DNA of 64,000 nucleotides, from assembly GCA_002943765.1 (NCBI GenBank), contig PQWQ01000001.1:4995501-5059500 (forward strand), written 5' to 3'. Shown here one piece after another: positions 35,915 through 49,300 of this stretch (position 1 is the stretch's first letter; the number at the start of each line of letters is the position of its first letter). The notes beneath the pieces are model-generated. The model saw only the letters and a program-made list of their open reading frames with translations, was not told where the DNA came from and made no database searches. Source of the DNA: Psoroptes ovis. Lineage: Eukaryota; Arthropoda; Arachnida; Sarcoptiformes; Psoroptidae. The position numbers and the translations under genes were made by a program.

Positions 35915-36967
35915 TAAAATTTCACCAATTTTTTTTCCGTATATTTTCAAATATATTTTCTTCTCAATTACAAATTTAATTTCCAATTAAATTAAATAAT
36001 TTGTAATTAATTGTAATTAATGCAATGAAAAGAGAAATATTATCAAAATTATTATCAGTTAATTTCAAATTTCCAACCATTTAAATTGATTGCTATCTAT
36101 GGTGAATCTATCTGGTCGATTCGAATTATTTGAACCAAGATTACAAGCTTACAAGACTTGTAAAATTTCGGCTGAAATTAATCTTTAATCAAGTTTTGAA
36201 TACCAGAAAACAAAAATATGTAAAATATTTCAATTTAATTTGAAATTTCTTCCTTAAAAAAAATTTCTTAGATTTCAGCCTGTGTTATTACCTGTTTCAT
36301 TAATGTATATTTATTTAAAATAACACCTGTCATTAACTATGTATATTCATATAATATAATATTTGCAAATGTGAATGAATATAACCATAAACATTTGAAC
36401 ATCATCAAGCAATATATGGTTCATAAAGACTTGTAAAAATGATAATAATGATTATGATGATGAAGAAGATGATGATGATTACACTTTACATTTGAATGTC
36501 CATTTCATTCGATGCCCATTTCATCCATTTAAATTTTTTCTTTTTCGATTAATTTAAAATTTTTTCAAGTCAACTATAACCATTATTATTATTATTATCA
36601 TCGCTTTGCTTTATGTGTTTTTGATGTGTGTTGAAACAAAGTGAAAATATCCATATCTTTTGAATCGACAAAAAACAGATTAAATTTCTGATTTTTCGTA
36701 TGAAATTAAAGGTAAAAATTCATCTACCCATTCAAATTTCAAATGGACAACCGTAGCAACAACAACAAAGAATAAATTTTCACCATAAGAAAGAAAAATC
36801 ACCATCTTAAACATCATCATCGAGCTACATATGACGATGATATAAAATAATGATCAAGATCAATCAATGTACATTACATAGAAAATAAAAAATGTTCAAC
36901 ATTTAGATTGACATGATGATAACTAACAATTAAATGTTGATTATGATCGAAAAGAAGACGAAAGAAG

Positions 36968-39900
36968 ATGAAAATGAATCAAATGAATAATTATAATGGA
37001 ATGAATTTGAATTTAAATTCATTATTCAATTTTAATCGTACAAAATTCAAAGATAATCGTAAACATATTAAAAGAATGAATGTAATACAATTCATTGATA
37101 AAGATGTGAATAATAATAACGATAATCATGCTCATCATCATCATCATCATAATCGGCCACAATTTCATCAATTAATTCAATCAAATAATTTAAATCCATT
37201 TAATCCGTGTGATCTAAACACAATAACATCTAATTCAATAACAACAACAACAAAAACAAAATTTTCAATGATTCAATTCAAAGTGAATAATGATGATGAT
37301 AAATCCATCTTCGATGATCATCATAATCCTTCAAATGTTTGTCAGAAACAATCGTGTGATCAAAATGATTCAAATGAATTGAAATCGAATACAATCGATT
37401 TGAATTTAATTGAAATTAAAAATCGATTAATGATTTCGAATAGAAAATTAGCCATACATCATAATAGTAATCTCATCAATAGCAGCCAACAAAACAATGT
37501 AATAGTTCGACAATGTAAATATAAATATTATTATCATCATCAAAAACAACAATTGCAACAACAACAACAACAACACCGATTTAAATCATTATCAATGATG
37601 ATAATAATTTCAATAATTTTCATCTTGTCAAATTTATCTCAATTAAATGTAAGTATTATTCGATTGATTATTTGCATAAATCGATTGAATTGATTGATTG
37701 AAATTTAAAAAATTCTAAATCAATTTTTATTCAATAAAATCTTGAATCAAATCAAAATAAAATTTCGAAAAATGAATAATTTCTTCTCGAAATTATTTAT
37801 TTATTTATTTATTCTTTGATTTTGTAAATTGAAAATTAACAAATAACAAGTAACAAATAACAAAATAATAATAACATCAATCATGATTCAAGGTTTTTTC
37901 ATTTGATTGTGATTCAAGCCTTAATTGTGATTTTAAACTCTGCTACACACAAGCCGCACACTTTTGCACACATTATGAAGTGGAAGCACATTTCAATTAT
38001 TATTCAAAAAAATTCAAATTTCATACATTCATTTCTTTGATATATTTATTTATTTTATTTGAATTTATTTGTTCATTTTTTGCCTATCTCCAATGTATGA
38101 ATTATTTACATATTCATGAATGCATTGAATCATATATTTTAATGAATTTTGAAATGATGATCTCACATAAGATTCATCAAAAAAATTGACAAGGATCACC
38201 TTCGGGGCCTTGTTTTTTCTTTGGCCATTAAAAAAACCATTGAAATTTCCATTAAAATGATTTATTGAATTAAATTTCAATTTCAAATGCTTCCATTTTT
38301 CGTCATTCTTTGACCATTTGATTATCATCCTTAATAGATCGTAGACTGCTCATGATAATGATGCTGATCAATATGACCAATAACAATGATCATGATGATG
38401 ACCGTAATGAACACCAAGATCATAACGATCTCATATAATATTGGTCAAAATGTGCAAATGACTGTGAAAATACAGGAAGTTTCAATGTTTTTTTTTTCTT
38501 GAAATATTTTTCTCATGCGTTTTTCGAATTCAAATTTTTTTTCAATTTCAATATTCAATTTATTATTATCAACAAATGATGAAATCGTGGACTGAATTTT
38601 TCTCAAAAAGATAATCCATTAATTCAGTTTTGAAACATTTGATTTCATGATTTACATTTGTTTTAGCGTATTTCGCGAGAATCACGAAACAAAAGAAATA
38701 TTTCTTTGAAATATTTTCTTTGAGAAAAATTATCAAATCTGATCATGATTTTCATGATCGATATTCAACATAATAAAAAAATTCAATGTTTGATTCAATT
38801 TGATTGCTTTTCTAATTCAAATGGTTTAAACGATTGAAAAACAATGAAATCGAAAAATTTTCCTGTCATTCAATGATCAGAGATGAGATCAAAAATTGCA
38901 GCAGAATTAGAATTGATTTTCAAAATTTTAAATTTAATGGACGAATAATGATGGATGGCAATCAATTTATTTTTTGCTTGTTTTCCATCAATCAAAGATT
39001 CTGTCCATCGATTGATCGATTATCAATCTATTGATTGATTGATTGATCGTTTGAAGATTTGTTTTTTCTTATTTTTGACAAAAATCCAAAAACATTTAAT
39101 AACAATTTACGAATGAATATAAATCATGTTTTGCATTCTTCTTATTCAACATCTTCAACTAAACAACACTTTTGATGATCATCATCATTTGAATAATTCA
39201 AAATGATGATGTCAATCGTTGTAAGATTGTACGAATTATTCAATAATAGTCGAAATGATTATTGATTCAGTTTTGGGGCAATTTTTAGGATTGAAATTTT
39301 CAATGATAATAACAGCTTGAGTTTAACAATTTTCTCGAAAGAAATTCTCGAGAATTTTCTTGAATCTTTTCTTGAATTTCAATTGAAATATCGTCATTTT
39401 TACAATGCTTTACTATTTTTATTTAAATCAATTATTTTCTTTCAAAATAATCGATTCAATAGTCGAGTTAAATCGTTGATGAATCTTCCGTCACTGTGTT
39501 ATCTGAAGACAATCAACAAATTGATTAATTAATTAGAATCATATCATAAATGAATGAGAAATGGTTGAATGTATCATTATTATTATTAATATATTCTTTG
39601 AATGAAAGAGAATGAAACTAAGAAAAAGTAAAAATGTCGAAGACATTTAGTGTCACACTTTGTTGAACATACACGTTAATGAACTTTTGATGAACTTTGT
39701 AATTAAAAAAAAAACTGAAGATAAAGACGAAGAAGAAGATTAAGAAGAACAATCTTAATCTTGAAAAAATGAGTAAAATTAATAATTAATGATAATAATA
39801 ATAATAATTATGATTATATACATCTTCAAGACATTCAGTCATTCATTCATTCATTTTTTTAAAACAAAAAAAAAGTTTCAATTTCAAACTATGAAAATTT

Positions 39901-42900
39901 ATTATTCAAGTTTTCATTTATTTGTTTGTTTTAGTTAGTTTATTTTGTTGATGATTTTCATACAATAATACATTGAAAATATATGAGAAAATATTTGAAA
40001 ATATCATTCCATATATTATATCTCCATACAGAAAACACATAAAATTATATTAACCATACACTCACACAAACACACACACAGGGCATTAATTGTCTTAAAT
40101 GGTCAAATAAATCTTTAAAAGTACACATTTTTGTTCTATGTCTTAATGTAGATTTTTAAACTCTTTAAGATATTTACGATTCAATTCAATATATATTAAA
40201 TATGAATGAATGAAACTAACGAAATGAAATGAAATGAAATGGAATCGTGAGCAATATCACCATTATTTTCTTCATTTTCATTATTATTATCTTTTTTTTT
40301 ATATATTCAATGACCATGATTATTATGATTATGATTATTTTGATTATTTTTGATTATTATTATTATTGTTTACTACCATTTATTTTCATTGTTTTTGTTT
40401 GTGTGTGTGTGTTGTTTTAGTATATGGATTTATATGTATGCGTCTATACATTACATTTCAAATGATGATGACCTTATGATTTTTTTTTACCTGTAAATTT
40501 TGTTCATTTTCATCATCCTCATCATCATCATCATCATTTTTTTAATTATAACATTGAATTCATTCATCATCCATTTTCATCTTCATACATTTGTATTCGA
40601 TTAAATGATGAAAATAATAATGATGATGACGATGATGATGATGATGATGATGATCATCATCATCATAAAAATGAAATTATAATTATCATTTCGTTGTTTT
40701 CATTTAATCTTTGTTGTGTTATTAAGGGCTTATGAATTCATATGAACGTAACATGACATATGAACAAATCAAACGGAAATGAAACATGTTTCTTTTCCCG
40801 TATGTTTTTTTTGATGTTTGATGAAAATTTTTTAATCTTGATGTGCAAATGTTTCGTTGTTGTTGTTGTTGTTGTTGTTGTTGTATGGAAAAGACGATAA
40901 TTACGATTGCTTTGGATGTGTTCCCCATTGACATGATCATTGAATTTTTCGAGTTTTTAAAATTTCTTTCGGGTTTGAACCAGCCAGCAAAAAACGATAA
41001 TTTGAGATGATAATAATTGATGATAGAAATGCATACGTTTGAATATTCAAATTAAAGATATCTGTTTAATTTCAAATCTTGATTCGTATATGAATCATTA
41101 TTATTATTCAAAAATTATTCATATGATTATGAATATGTAATAATCATCATTATTATCATTATAATAATAATAATTATATCTTGAATTTGATTAATGATTC
41201 AATGATAATTTATTATTATAATACATTTTTTTGTGTTTTCGTATGTTGCTTTGAAACACCTTTAACCTTTTATTTTGAATTTTTTTTTGGCAAAAATACA
41301 AAACATAATGAATTGCAATTGAATTTCAATGGAAAAAAACATTAAAAATATGAAATGAAATAAAACGATAAACGATTTAAACAATCAATTGATCTAAGGA
41401 AATAATGGATTTGATCAAATTTGGATAAACATCCAGAAATGAACAAAAAGAAGAAATGATGATAATTTACATAATGTTTGTTTGTTTGTTTTTCCTTAAA
41501 AATCGAAATGTATCAATCAATGATTATCGTTATTTTCTATGTTTATTTGTTCAAATTTACCATTTGAAATTACATTTGATAGGATACTATAGGATATAAT
41601 GATTATCCATTTATCCATTTATTTATTTTGTTTGTTTTGATCGAAGAAAATATGTGGTTCTTATGAAACCAATGAAACAATAGTAATTTGTGTTTTTTAA
41701 CGATTTAATCATTATCATTAAATCCTTTTTCTTGTTAGAATGTTATCAATTTGTTTTGAAATTTAAATCAGAGATATTTACAATTTTATCAATTGTTGAA
41801 TATCAATTGAAATGTAATCATAGATTATCATTGATTTTACAAAGATAATTTTCATGTTTCCTTAGATTTTTTTTTCTCATAAATAATGATTATTCAATCA
41901 TGAATATAAAAGTTTATCGATTTGATAATTGATAATAATAACAACGTTCTTCCATTAAACTTTTGCTTTGATCAATCAAATTGATTATTTGTTTGTTTTA
42001 AGAACTTGCAAAGTTCGATCAAATTATTATTTCAATCAATTTCTTGTGTAATCAATCAAAAAAAGAACTTGTAATTTCGATAAGAATTGCCCCTCTTGGT
42101 TCACCAGACAGCAACAAAATTAATTTTTGATCGACAAAAATTTAAATTTATTTCAAGATTCACGCATAGAAATAACATGGAAATTGTGTTTAATCAATTT
42201 TCAGTCGTTGTGAAATCAATCAAATTGAATCCAAGCATTGATGAGCATCAATAATTGATGGTTTTATTTGTTTTTTGTTCTGTTCTGTTCATCGTAATAA
42301 ATCAAATCAAATCAGAAAATTTGAAACAAATTTAATTAAAATTAAATCAATCAATTGACACCTACGAACACACGCACACACACACACATTTGATTATTAT
42401 GCACCTTATATTTCATTTACACACACACACACATACAAAGCAATTGAATATCTTTAAAATTTTTTTTATTGATTTCAAATGCATAAAAGTAAATTTGAAT
42501 TGAATTTTTGATATATGAATTATGACTGTGACAAGCGTGGCAATAATTTTAATAATATTGTTTTTTGCTTCTTTTTCTCATACAAACACAAACACACACA
42601 CAGAGTCAAGTATTGGCCGAAAATCATAATAATAATAAATTATCATTGAACAATAATAATGATTCCGCACACCTGAACAATAGAACATCAACATCATCAT
42701 CGTCATCGTCATCATTATCATCGAATATATTTGGTTCATATATATTTGATCCACATGTACAAGCACATTGTGAACGTAATTTAATGAACATTATTGTTAC
42801 ATTTGATCATTCATTCAATGGTATTGTACATGTACGTAATTTTCGCCGTAATCCATGTCAAGTATATGGTAATGGTTCACAAATAGTCACATTGACCATT

Positions 42901-45124
42901 GATCTCTTAGCATCATCGAATCGTGCAAATTTTTGCGGTGTTCATCGTATCAAGGTAAATTAGATTGAATTGTCATTGACTTGTAATTCCATTTTCATTG
43001 ATAAAAAATAAATTATTCAATTCTAAAGGGTTCTGAAGAACGATCAATATCATTGGTTGTCCGTTTACATCGTGCATTAGAGTTGTCGGATGATAAACAT
43101 TTTGTAATTACATGTGGAAATACTGAATTTTCAAACAGGTAAATTAATTATCTTTATGAGTCCTCTTTTTTTTCTTTGAAAATTTCACTTCAATTTTTTA
43201 TATATTTCACTTCCCTATTTCATTAAAAATAAAACAATTAATCAACTTTTTCAATTTATACTTGATTTCATTTAATTACTTGATTCCTTAGAAATAGAAA
43301 TGAAAAATTAATTTTCAAATTTGTTGATCGTCATGGTCATAAAATAACAAAATTATATCATGGTGAACCATATCGTTTACGTGCTGAAATTGTTTCAGCA
43401 CAACAACAACCACAACAACCGCAACTATCTAGTCAATCATTAAAATTACAATCACAATCATCATCATCATCATCATCTTCATATCATATTTATGTAAGAA
43501 ATTGTTTTATATTTAATAGTAATGATACGGATGTAGAATTTTTGAACAAACACGGTTGTCCTAATGGTCATAATGATAAATTAATATCTCCATTCAAACA
43601 AATCGGTAAAAATATTGCCGAAGCTGAAATTTATTCAATGTTTAAATTGCCGGGTACAAATCAGCTACATTTACAATGTTTAATCGAATTAATCGAAAAT
43701 TGTAAATTTTGTGATCAATCTCTATGTCATTATTATCAATCTAATGAAACATTATCATCATCATCATCGGTGATGATTAATGAAACTAATAATTATGATA
43801 ATGGCAGCATAATAGCATTGAATAATGAACATAGAAAACCAAAAAGTGATATGCAAATGTTAGCATCAACAACTGTTTATGTATTCGAGCCAGATCAACA
43901 AATGTCATCATCAATCAAATTGGCCGGAATCGGTAATGGTAATGGTGGTAATTTAGATGATTTTATACATCATAGTCAATGTAATGAATGGCGTTTTCCA
44001 TGGTTGATTGCTTTGTGTATTATGCTTGGCATTCTATTAATCATTATGATGGTCGTTAATATATTCCTGTGTACATCAATGTCATGTTCCTGTTTTAGAT
44101 CGGAGGTAAATATCAAAAATAATGATGATGATAATTTTCATTTTTCATATTATTCAACCGTAGAATCTAAAATATTTTTAAATTATCATATCACTCTTGA
44201 AATAATGATTGAATTCTTGTATTGTTGTGTATTTCCATTTTTCATAAATTTTTCAAATTATATCTTGTCAAAGATGATAATAATTTGAGAAAATAATGGC
44301 AATAATTGAATGCCATTTTTTTTCTTAAATGCGTAGGATAATCGTGATAATTTTCATATATATATTATATCATTTCTATTTTTTGATTTCATGAATCATT
44401 TTTCTTTTCTATTCCAAAATTAATGAAACAGATGGTTGAACATGAACCAACCATAATTGATGATTATGATCCATATAAAATTGATATTAGCAGCTATTAT
44501 TCACCGTATGATTCTCGTTTATCATTGAATCGTAGTACGACATCGATTACGAATCATCCATTGACAAACAATAACAATAATAATAGCAGCAATGGTTTAG
44601 TCAATCATAATCATCATCCTCATCCACATCATATTGGTGATCGTTCTAGCTCTTATTATCCATCACAACAACAACAATCACATTTAAACATGGTACATAA
44701 TCATAATAATCATCCACATCATCATCATCATCATCAACAGCAACAACAAAATACCAGTCATCATATACATCATCCTAGCCACAATCTAAATAAACCAATA
44801 TCATCAATAAGTTCAGCGTATTCACCATCGACAACCGATAATACGAATAATACCAGTAGAACTGGTGCAAAATTATTGAATGATTATAATAATAATCATA
44901 ATAATAAAAATAATGTAATAGGAAATGGTATCAAAAATCGTAATAATAATAAGGCGATTACAAGCAATAATAATGTGAAAATTCGACAACAAAAACCATC
45001 GAATAATAATAATAATAATAAATCATCATTTATACCATTAAATAGTAATAATAATAATAATAATATAATATATAATCCATATCAACATTCACCACAATCA
45101 TTTAGATCTGATGATTTTTATTGA
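36968..45124 (+). CDS. Zona pellucida (ZP) domain transmembrane protein
   Basis: Five exons (36968-37648, 42604-42954, 43029-43138, 43292-44105, 44432-45124) join in phase to 882 codons. A hydrophobic segment MMIIISIIFILSNLSQLNSQ near residue 210 looks like a signal peptide. If translation starts at ATG 37595 it would be at the N-terminus, and the preceding ~209 residues of His/Asn/Gln-rich sequence may be untranslated or a cytosolic extension. The ZP module follows, with Cys-bearing motifs AHCERNLMNIIVTFD, VHVRNFRRNPCQVYGN, ANFCGVHR, FVITCGN, YVRNCFIFN, CPNGHND, LHLQCLIELI and FCDQSLCHY. After it come a transmembrane helix (WLIALCIMLGILLIIMMVV) and a cytosolic Asn/His/Gln-rich tail. ZP proteins of arthropods are apical extracellular-matrix and cuticle-anchoring components. 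The subfamily is not determined. Confidence 0.82.
37649..42603 (+). other. Large first coding intron of the ZP gene
   Basis: 4955 nt from GTAAGT to a (CA)n-rich acceptor ending CACACACAG. It contains AT-rich simple sequence, a GTT tract (about 40858-40882, GTT repeated) and GAT/CAT microsatellites (about 40510-40670). No internal gene or mini-element copy is seen. Confidence 0.65.
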
Positions 45125-45754
45125 ATTTGAATCTAAAAATTTTTCTTAATTTATTAAATTGCTTCAAGTGTCCTCTTTTGTCAATAAAACAAAATTTTTT
45201 GTCAAAAATCTTTTTCCACTAATTTTCAATTCATTTCGTTTATCATTTGATTGTCAAATCAATCAATGATTAATCGAATTGACATTAATCGATTGAACAT
45301 AAATCAATTGAATATTTATGTGTAACTTTGCTATTTTTGATGATTGATGACGTAAACCAAAATACACGATTGACGCAATAACAAGCGAAAATTGAAAGAG
45401 ATGCTTGAAAAAAAAACGCTAGCGCTTCTTGATCGATGCTTGAATGATTGATTGATTGATTGATGAATAAACAATTTTGTTTGAATCAAAATTTGAATTT
45501 AAAAATTCAGGATTTTTGAAAAAAAAAATTCGAATACGTCCTTTGTGTACGGTTAATACGAAAAGCAAGTCCAGGTGAATTAAAAAAAAATCCAAAAAAA
45601 TGTAAACAAAATTATTGATTTTTTTTTTGTAAATAAAAATTCAGGTGATAATTAAAATTGCATCAGTTTTTAATTCATTTATTTTCAATCCGAATTAAAG
45701 AAAAACGCTTTTTGATTATTTTTTTTCAATAAAATTTCAATCAAATCTAACCAA

Positions 45755-45788
<34 letters not shown>

Positions 45789-46382
45789 TTACCTTGATTT
45801 TTTTTCATTTGGTAAGTTTTTTTTTGTTTGTTTCAACATCAATCAACATTCATGTGCATAAATAAACATAAATCAAAAACAAATGAAAACAAATCCTTAT
45901 CAATTGTTTAGAAATTTATTATTTTATAAAGCCTAGAAAAAAAATTGTTTACATTTGGAGCGTAAAGAAGGAAATCGTTTGATTGTTATTAAAGTAGTGA
46001 AAAATAAAATATGAAAATTTTCAATGAATGAAATACAAATTACCAATATTTTAATGCCATTATAAATTACATTTATGTTTTTTCCCTTTCCAAATATTAA
46101 TTTCTAATTGTGCAATTTGATCCTATTTATTTATTCGATTTCTTCATTAGATAATCATTAATTGGTGCTTCTTTATTTTCAAATCAAGAAATATATTTGA
46201 TGAGCTTTTTTAAGCATAGATATAATGAGAAAAATTATTGAAAATTACCAAATTGTAAAATTTTCATGGAAATTCAACAAAATGAAATTATTGTAAATAT
46301 TCTGAATAGATTATTATGGTTTTTTCCTAAATTTATGAAATACGGTTAAAACAAGTTCCACTATTATAAATTAAATAAAAAA
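45125..46382. other. Spacer between the ZP gene and SCAP
   Basis: No gene. It contains a run of 31 A at 45756-45786, possibly the poly(A) tail scar of a retroposed sequence or plain simple repeat. It also contains AT-rich 5' sequence of SCAP. Confidence 0.5.
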
Positions 46383-49300
46383 ATGAATGATGAGAAACAT
46401 CCACCAAACGATGATGAAGAGGATTCAATTCAAAGAGAAACACAAGCGAATAATTTATCGATAATGTCATCATCTTCACAATTTATCAATTCAAGATTAA
46501 AATTTTCATCACAAACCAATTCCATCAATTATGACCAAAATTCCACCACTGTAAACAGTATCAATTATTCCAACGATCATCAGCAGCATAGTAATACGGC
46601 TGGTTCATTTTTTTCATCAAGTAATTTAACACTAAATCAACAAACATCTGTAAATCAATCAAATCATAATTATAATCGTAAAATAATTAAAAAATCATCA
46701 CACAAAAGAACTCGTAGTGTCGATCTAAGATTGACAAATTCAACAAGTTCATCATCATTGTTGTCATCACAATCATCGGCACCGATATCGGCAACCAATC
46801 AATCATCAAAATCGAATAATTTCATCATTAAAATTGAAGAAAAAGTATCCAAATTATATTATAAGCATGGTCTATTTTGTTCAAGACATCCAGCATTAAT
46901 AATATCATTTTCATTGTTAATTGTTATGATTACATCTTATCAAATATTTACCTTTCGTGGTGTATTCGGTAGCTCTTATGATGTTTATATATCATCATCT
47001 ACAAAATCACATGATGATTTTATATTGATGAATGGTGACCATGATGCTAATTCTGTTCATCCACTTATGAAACATTTTAATTATTGGCCTGATTCATATA
47101 TTAGAAATGAACTTGATGATCAAAATGTTCCACCTTGGGTATGAATTTTGTTTTCGAAAATTTTTTATGAAATTAATTTTTTCCCTTTTTATTCAAAACT
47201 AATAAAGTTTCAATCAAATCTTTCATATGCACATGTACAACAAATTTATATTCGTTCAGCTGTGATACCATGGCCTCAAGATATGCAACTAGTTGATGCA
47301 TTACGTGCACCATTCGAAACAATATTTGAAATTATTGAAGCTGTTTCAAATTTCCAATATAAAAATGAATATAATGAATCAATCACATTGAATGATATTT
47401 GTTTTCAAGTGTTTGAACCAACATTCTCTGCACGTTATTCACATCTGTCATCACATTTACCATCATATTCATGTTTGACGCTATCGCCGGCAAATATTTG
47501 GCATGGTGATCGTACCAATTTTTTACAGGACCAAAATTTTTTGAGTACATTGCTTAAATTTCAAGATCTCACTACTAGTCCAATACCATCGGGAGCAATG
47601 CATGATATTATATTTGGTGTTCCATTCGAAGATACAGGCATACGTCGTACCTATGGCCGTAATCGTGTTCGAACAATATCATATTCAATAACACTGATAT
47701 TGCGTCGAAATTATCCAGAATTTATTGATTCATTGCGTACATATCTTCATAAACGTTATCCATTATCAACAAATATATTATTAAGTAAAACAACTAATGA
47801 ACAACAGCAGCAACCATCGAATAGAAATCAATATGAAACAGAATCTCAGCATCATCAACAACAGCCGCAGCAAACAATGAACAATGTATTTTTGGATAAC
47901 AAAACAAAACATGTTTATTTCCATAAAACATTCACTTATAATTATTTAATTCCATTGATCATTATCTATACAATGGCTTGCATTTACATGTATTACATCG
48001 TTCGTGAGTAAAAAAAAATTTTCATTGAATTTTTACCCATAATATAATATTCTCTTCAATTTCCCAGGTAAAGTGGAAATAATTTATAACAAACGTCTTT
48101 ATTCACTTTGTACGATGATTACATTGATAATGTCATTACTATTATCATTCGGTATCTGTTTTCGTCTTCGTTTTCATTCCGTTTTGATTGTTAATCGTTT
48201 ATTGCCTTATTTTGTCGCCGGAATCAGTAAGTTATCATTTCATAATTTTTGTTTAACAATTAATTAATCGGTTTTTTTATTAGGTTTTGAAAATATGTTA
48301 GTATTGACCAAATCCGTATTGGTAAATCCACATTTAGATTCAAAAGTTCGTGTAGCACAAGCATTGAGTAAAGAAGGATTGTCAATAACAAAAAATTTAT
48401 TAGCCGAATTAGCCTTATTGTCCATTGGTTCATTCACATTTATGCCTTTTTTTCAAGAATGCTGTAAAATAGCTGCCGTTTGTTTTCTTTCCGATTTTTT
48501 CATACAATTAACTTTTTTCACACCATTTCATTCATTACTTGTTCAAAGAATTGAGGTAATCACTTTTATTAATATGATTCTGATGATTTATGACAATTTA
48601 TTCAATTATAATAATCTCACAGAGAAGAAATATCAAGTCATATCCAGAAAAACATACACCGAGAACAATATATGCAAGACCCGGTGAACCGGTTCAACAT
48701 AAAACACCGAAACGTTTACGTTTAATATTATTTTTAGCACGTTTAAGATTAGTACAACGTGGTTTCATTTTATTACTTAGTGCATGTATCGGTTTAGCAA
48801 TTTATAATACGTATTTAGTTTTAGAACAGTCATATTCTATGAATTCTGTCATCATCTCATCTCAACAACAAACGATTCTATCATCTAATAAATCATTGAA
48901 TGATGATTCAATGCTCTCTAGAATAAATGAATCTGAAATTAATCCAAATTTTGAAATGAATCAAATGGAAAAATCTACATCGCCATACACAATCACTGAT
49001 GATGATGCAAATGATAATGATGAAATTTTCAATAGTAATGATACACTAATATCAACATTTGATAGTAATAAACAAAAATCATTCATACAACTGCTGAATA
49101 AATATGCATCGAATGATGAAGATAAAAATTTCAAAGAATCCAAAATCAATCACAAACAATCTCGATCATCATCATCATCATCGACAACAATAAATAATCC
49201 ATATTATCGTATTAGTTATATTGATTCAATACCTGAATCTTTTTCAAATCAACATTGGACCAATTTATTCTCTCTTTATAACATTTCATTAATTGGTCGT

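Larger units (their letters stand above)
25633..36967. other. 11-kb gene-poor region with a cluster of mini-transposons
   Basis: No convincing gene is present. Contents are AT-rich simple sequence, GT tracts (about 26921-26936, 31683-31719, 31786-31800), a CT tract (33820-33837) and ten palindromic mariner-like elements listed separately. It could hold 5' untranslated exons or enhancers of the ZP gene downstream, which cannot be judged from sequence alone. Confidence 0.5.

Noticed and set aside
45756..45786. Poly(A) run as the end of a retroposed gene copy
   Set aside because: No gene-like sequence or target-site duplication was seen next to it. A simple repeat is sufficient.
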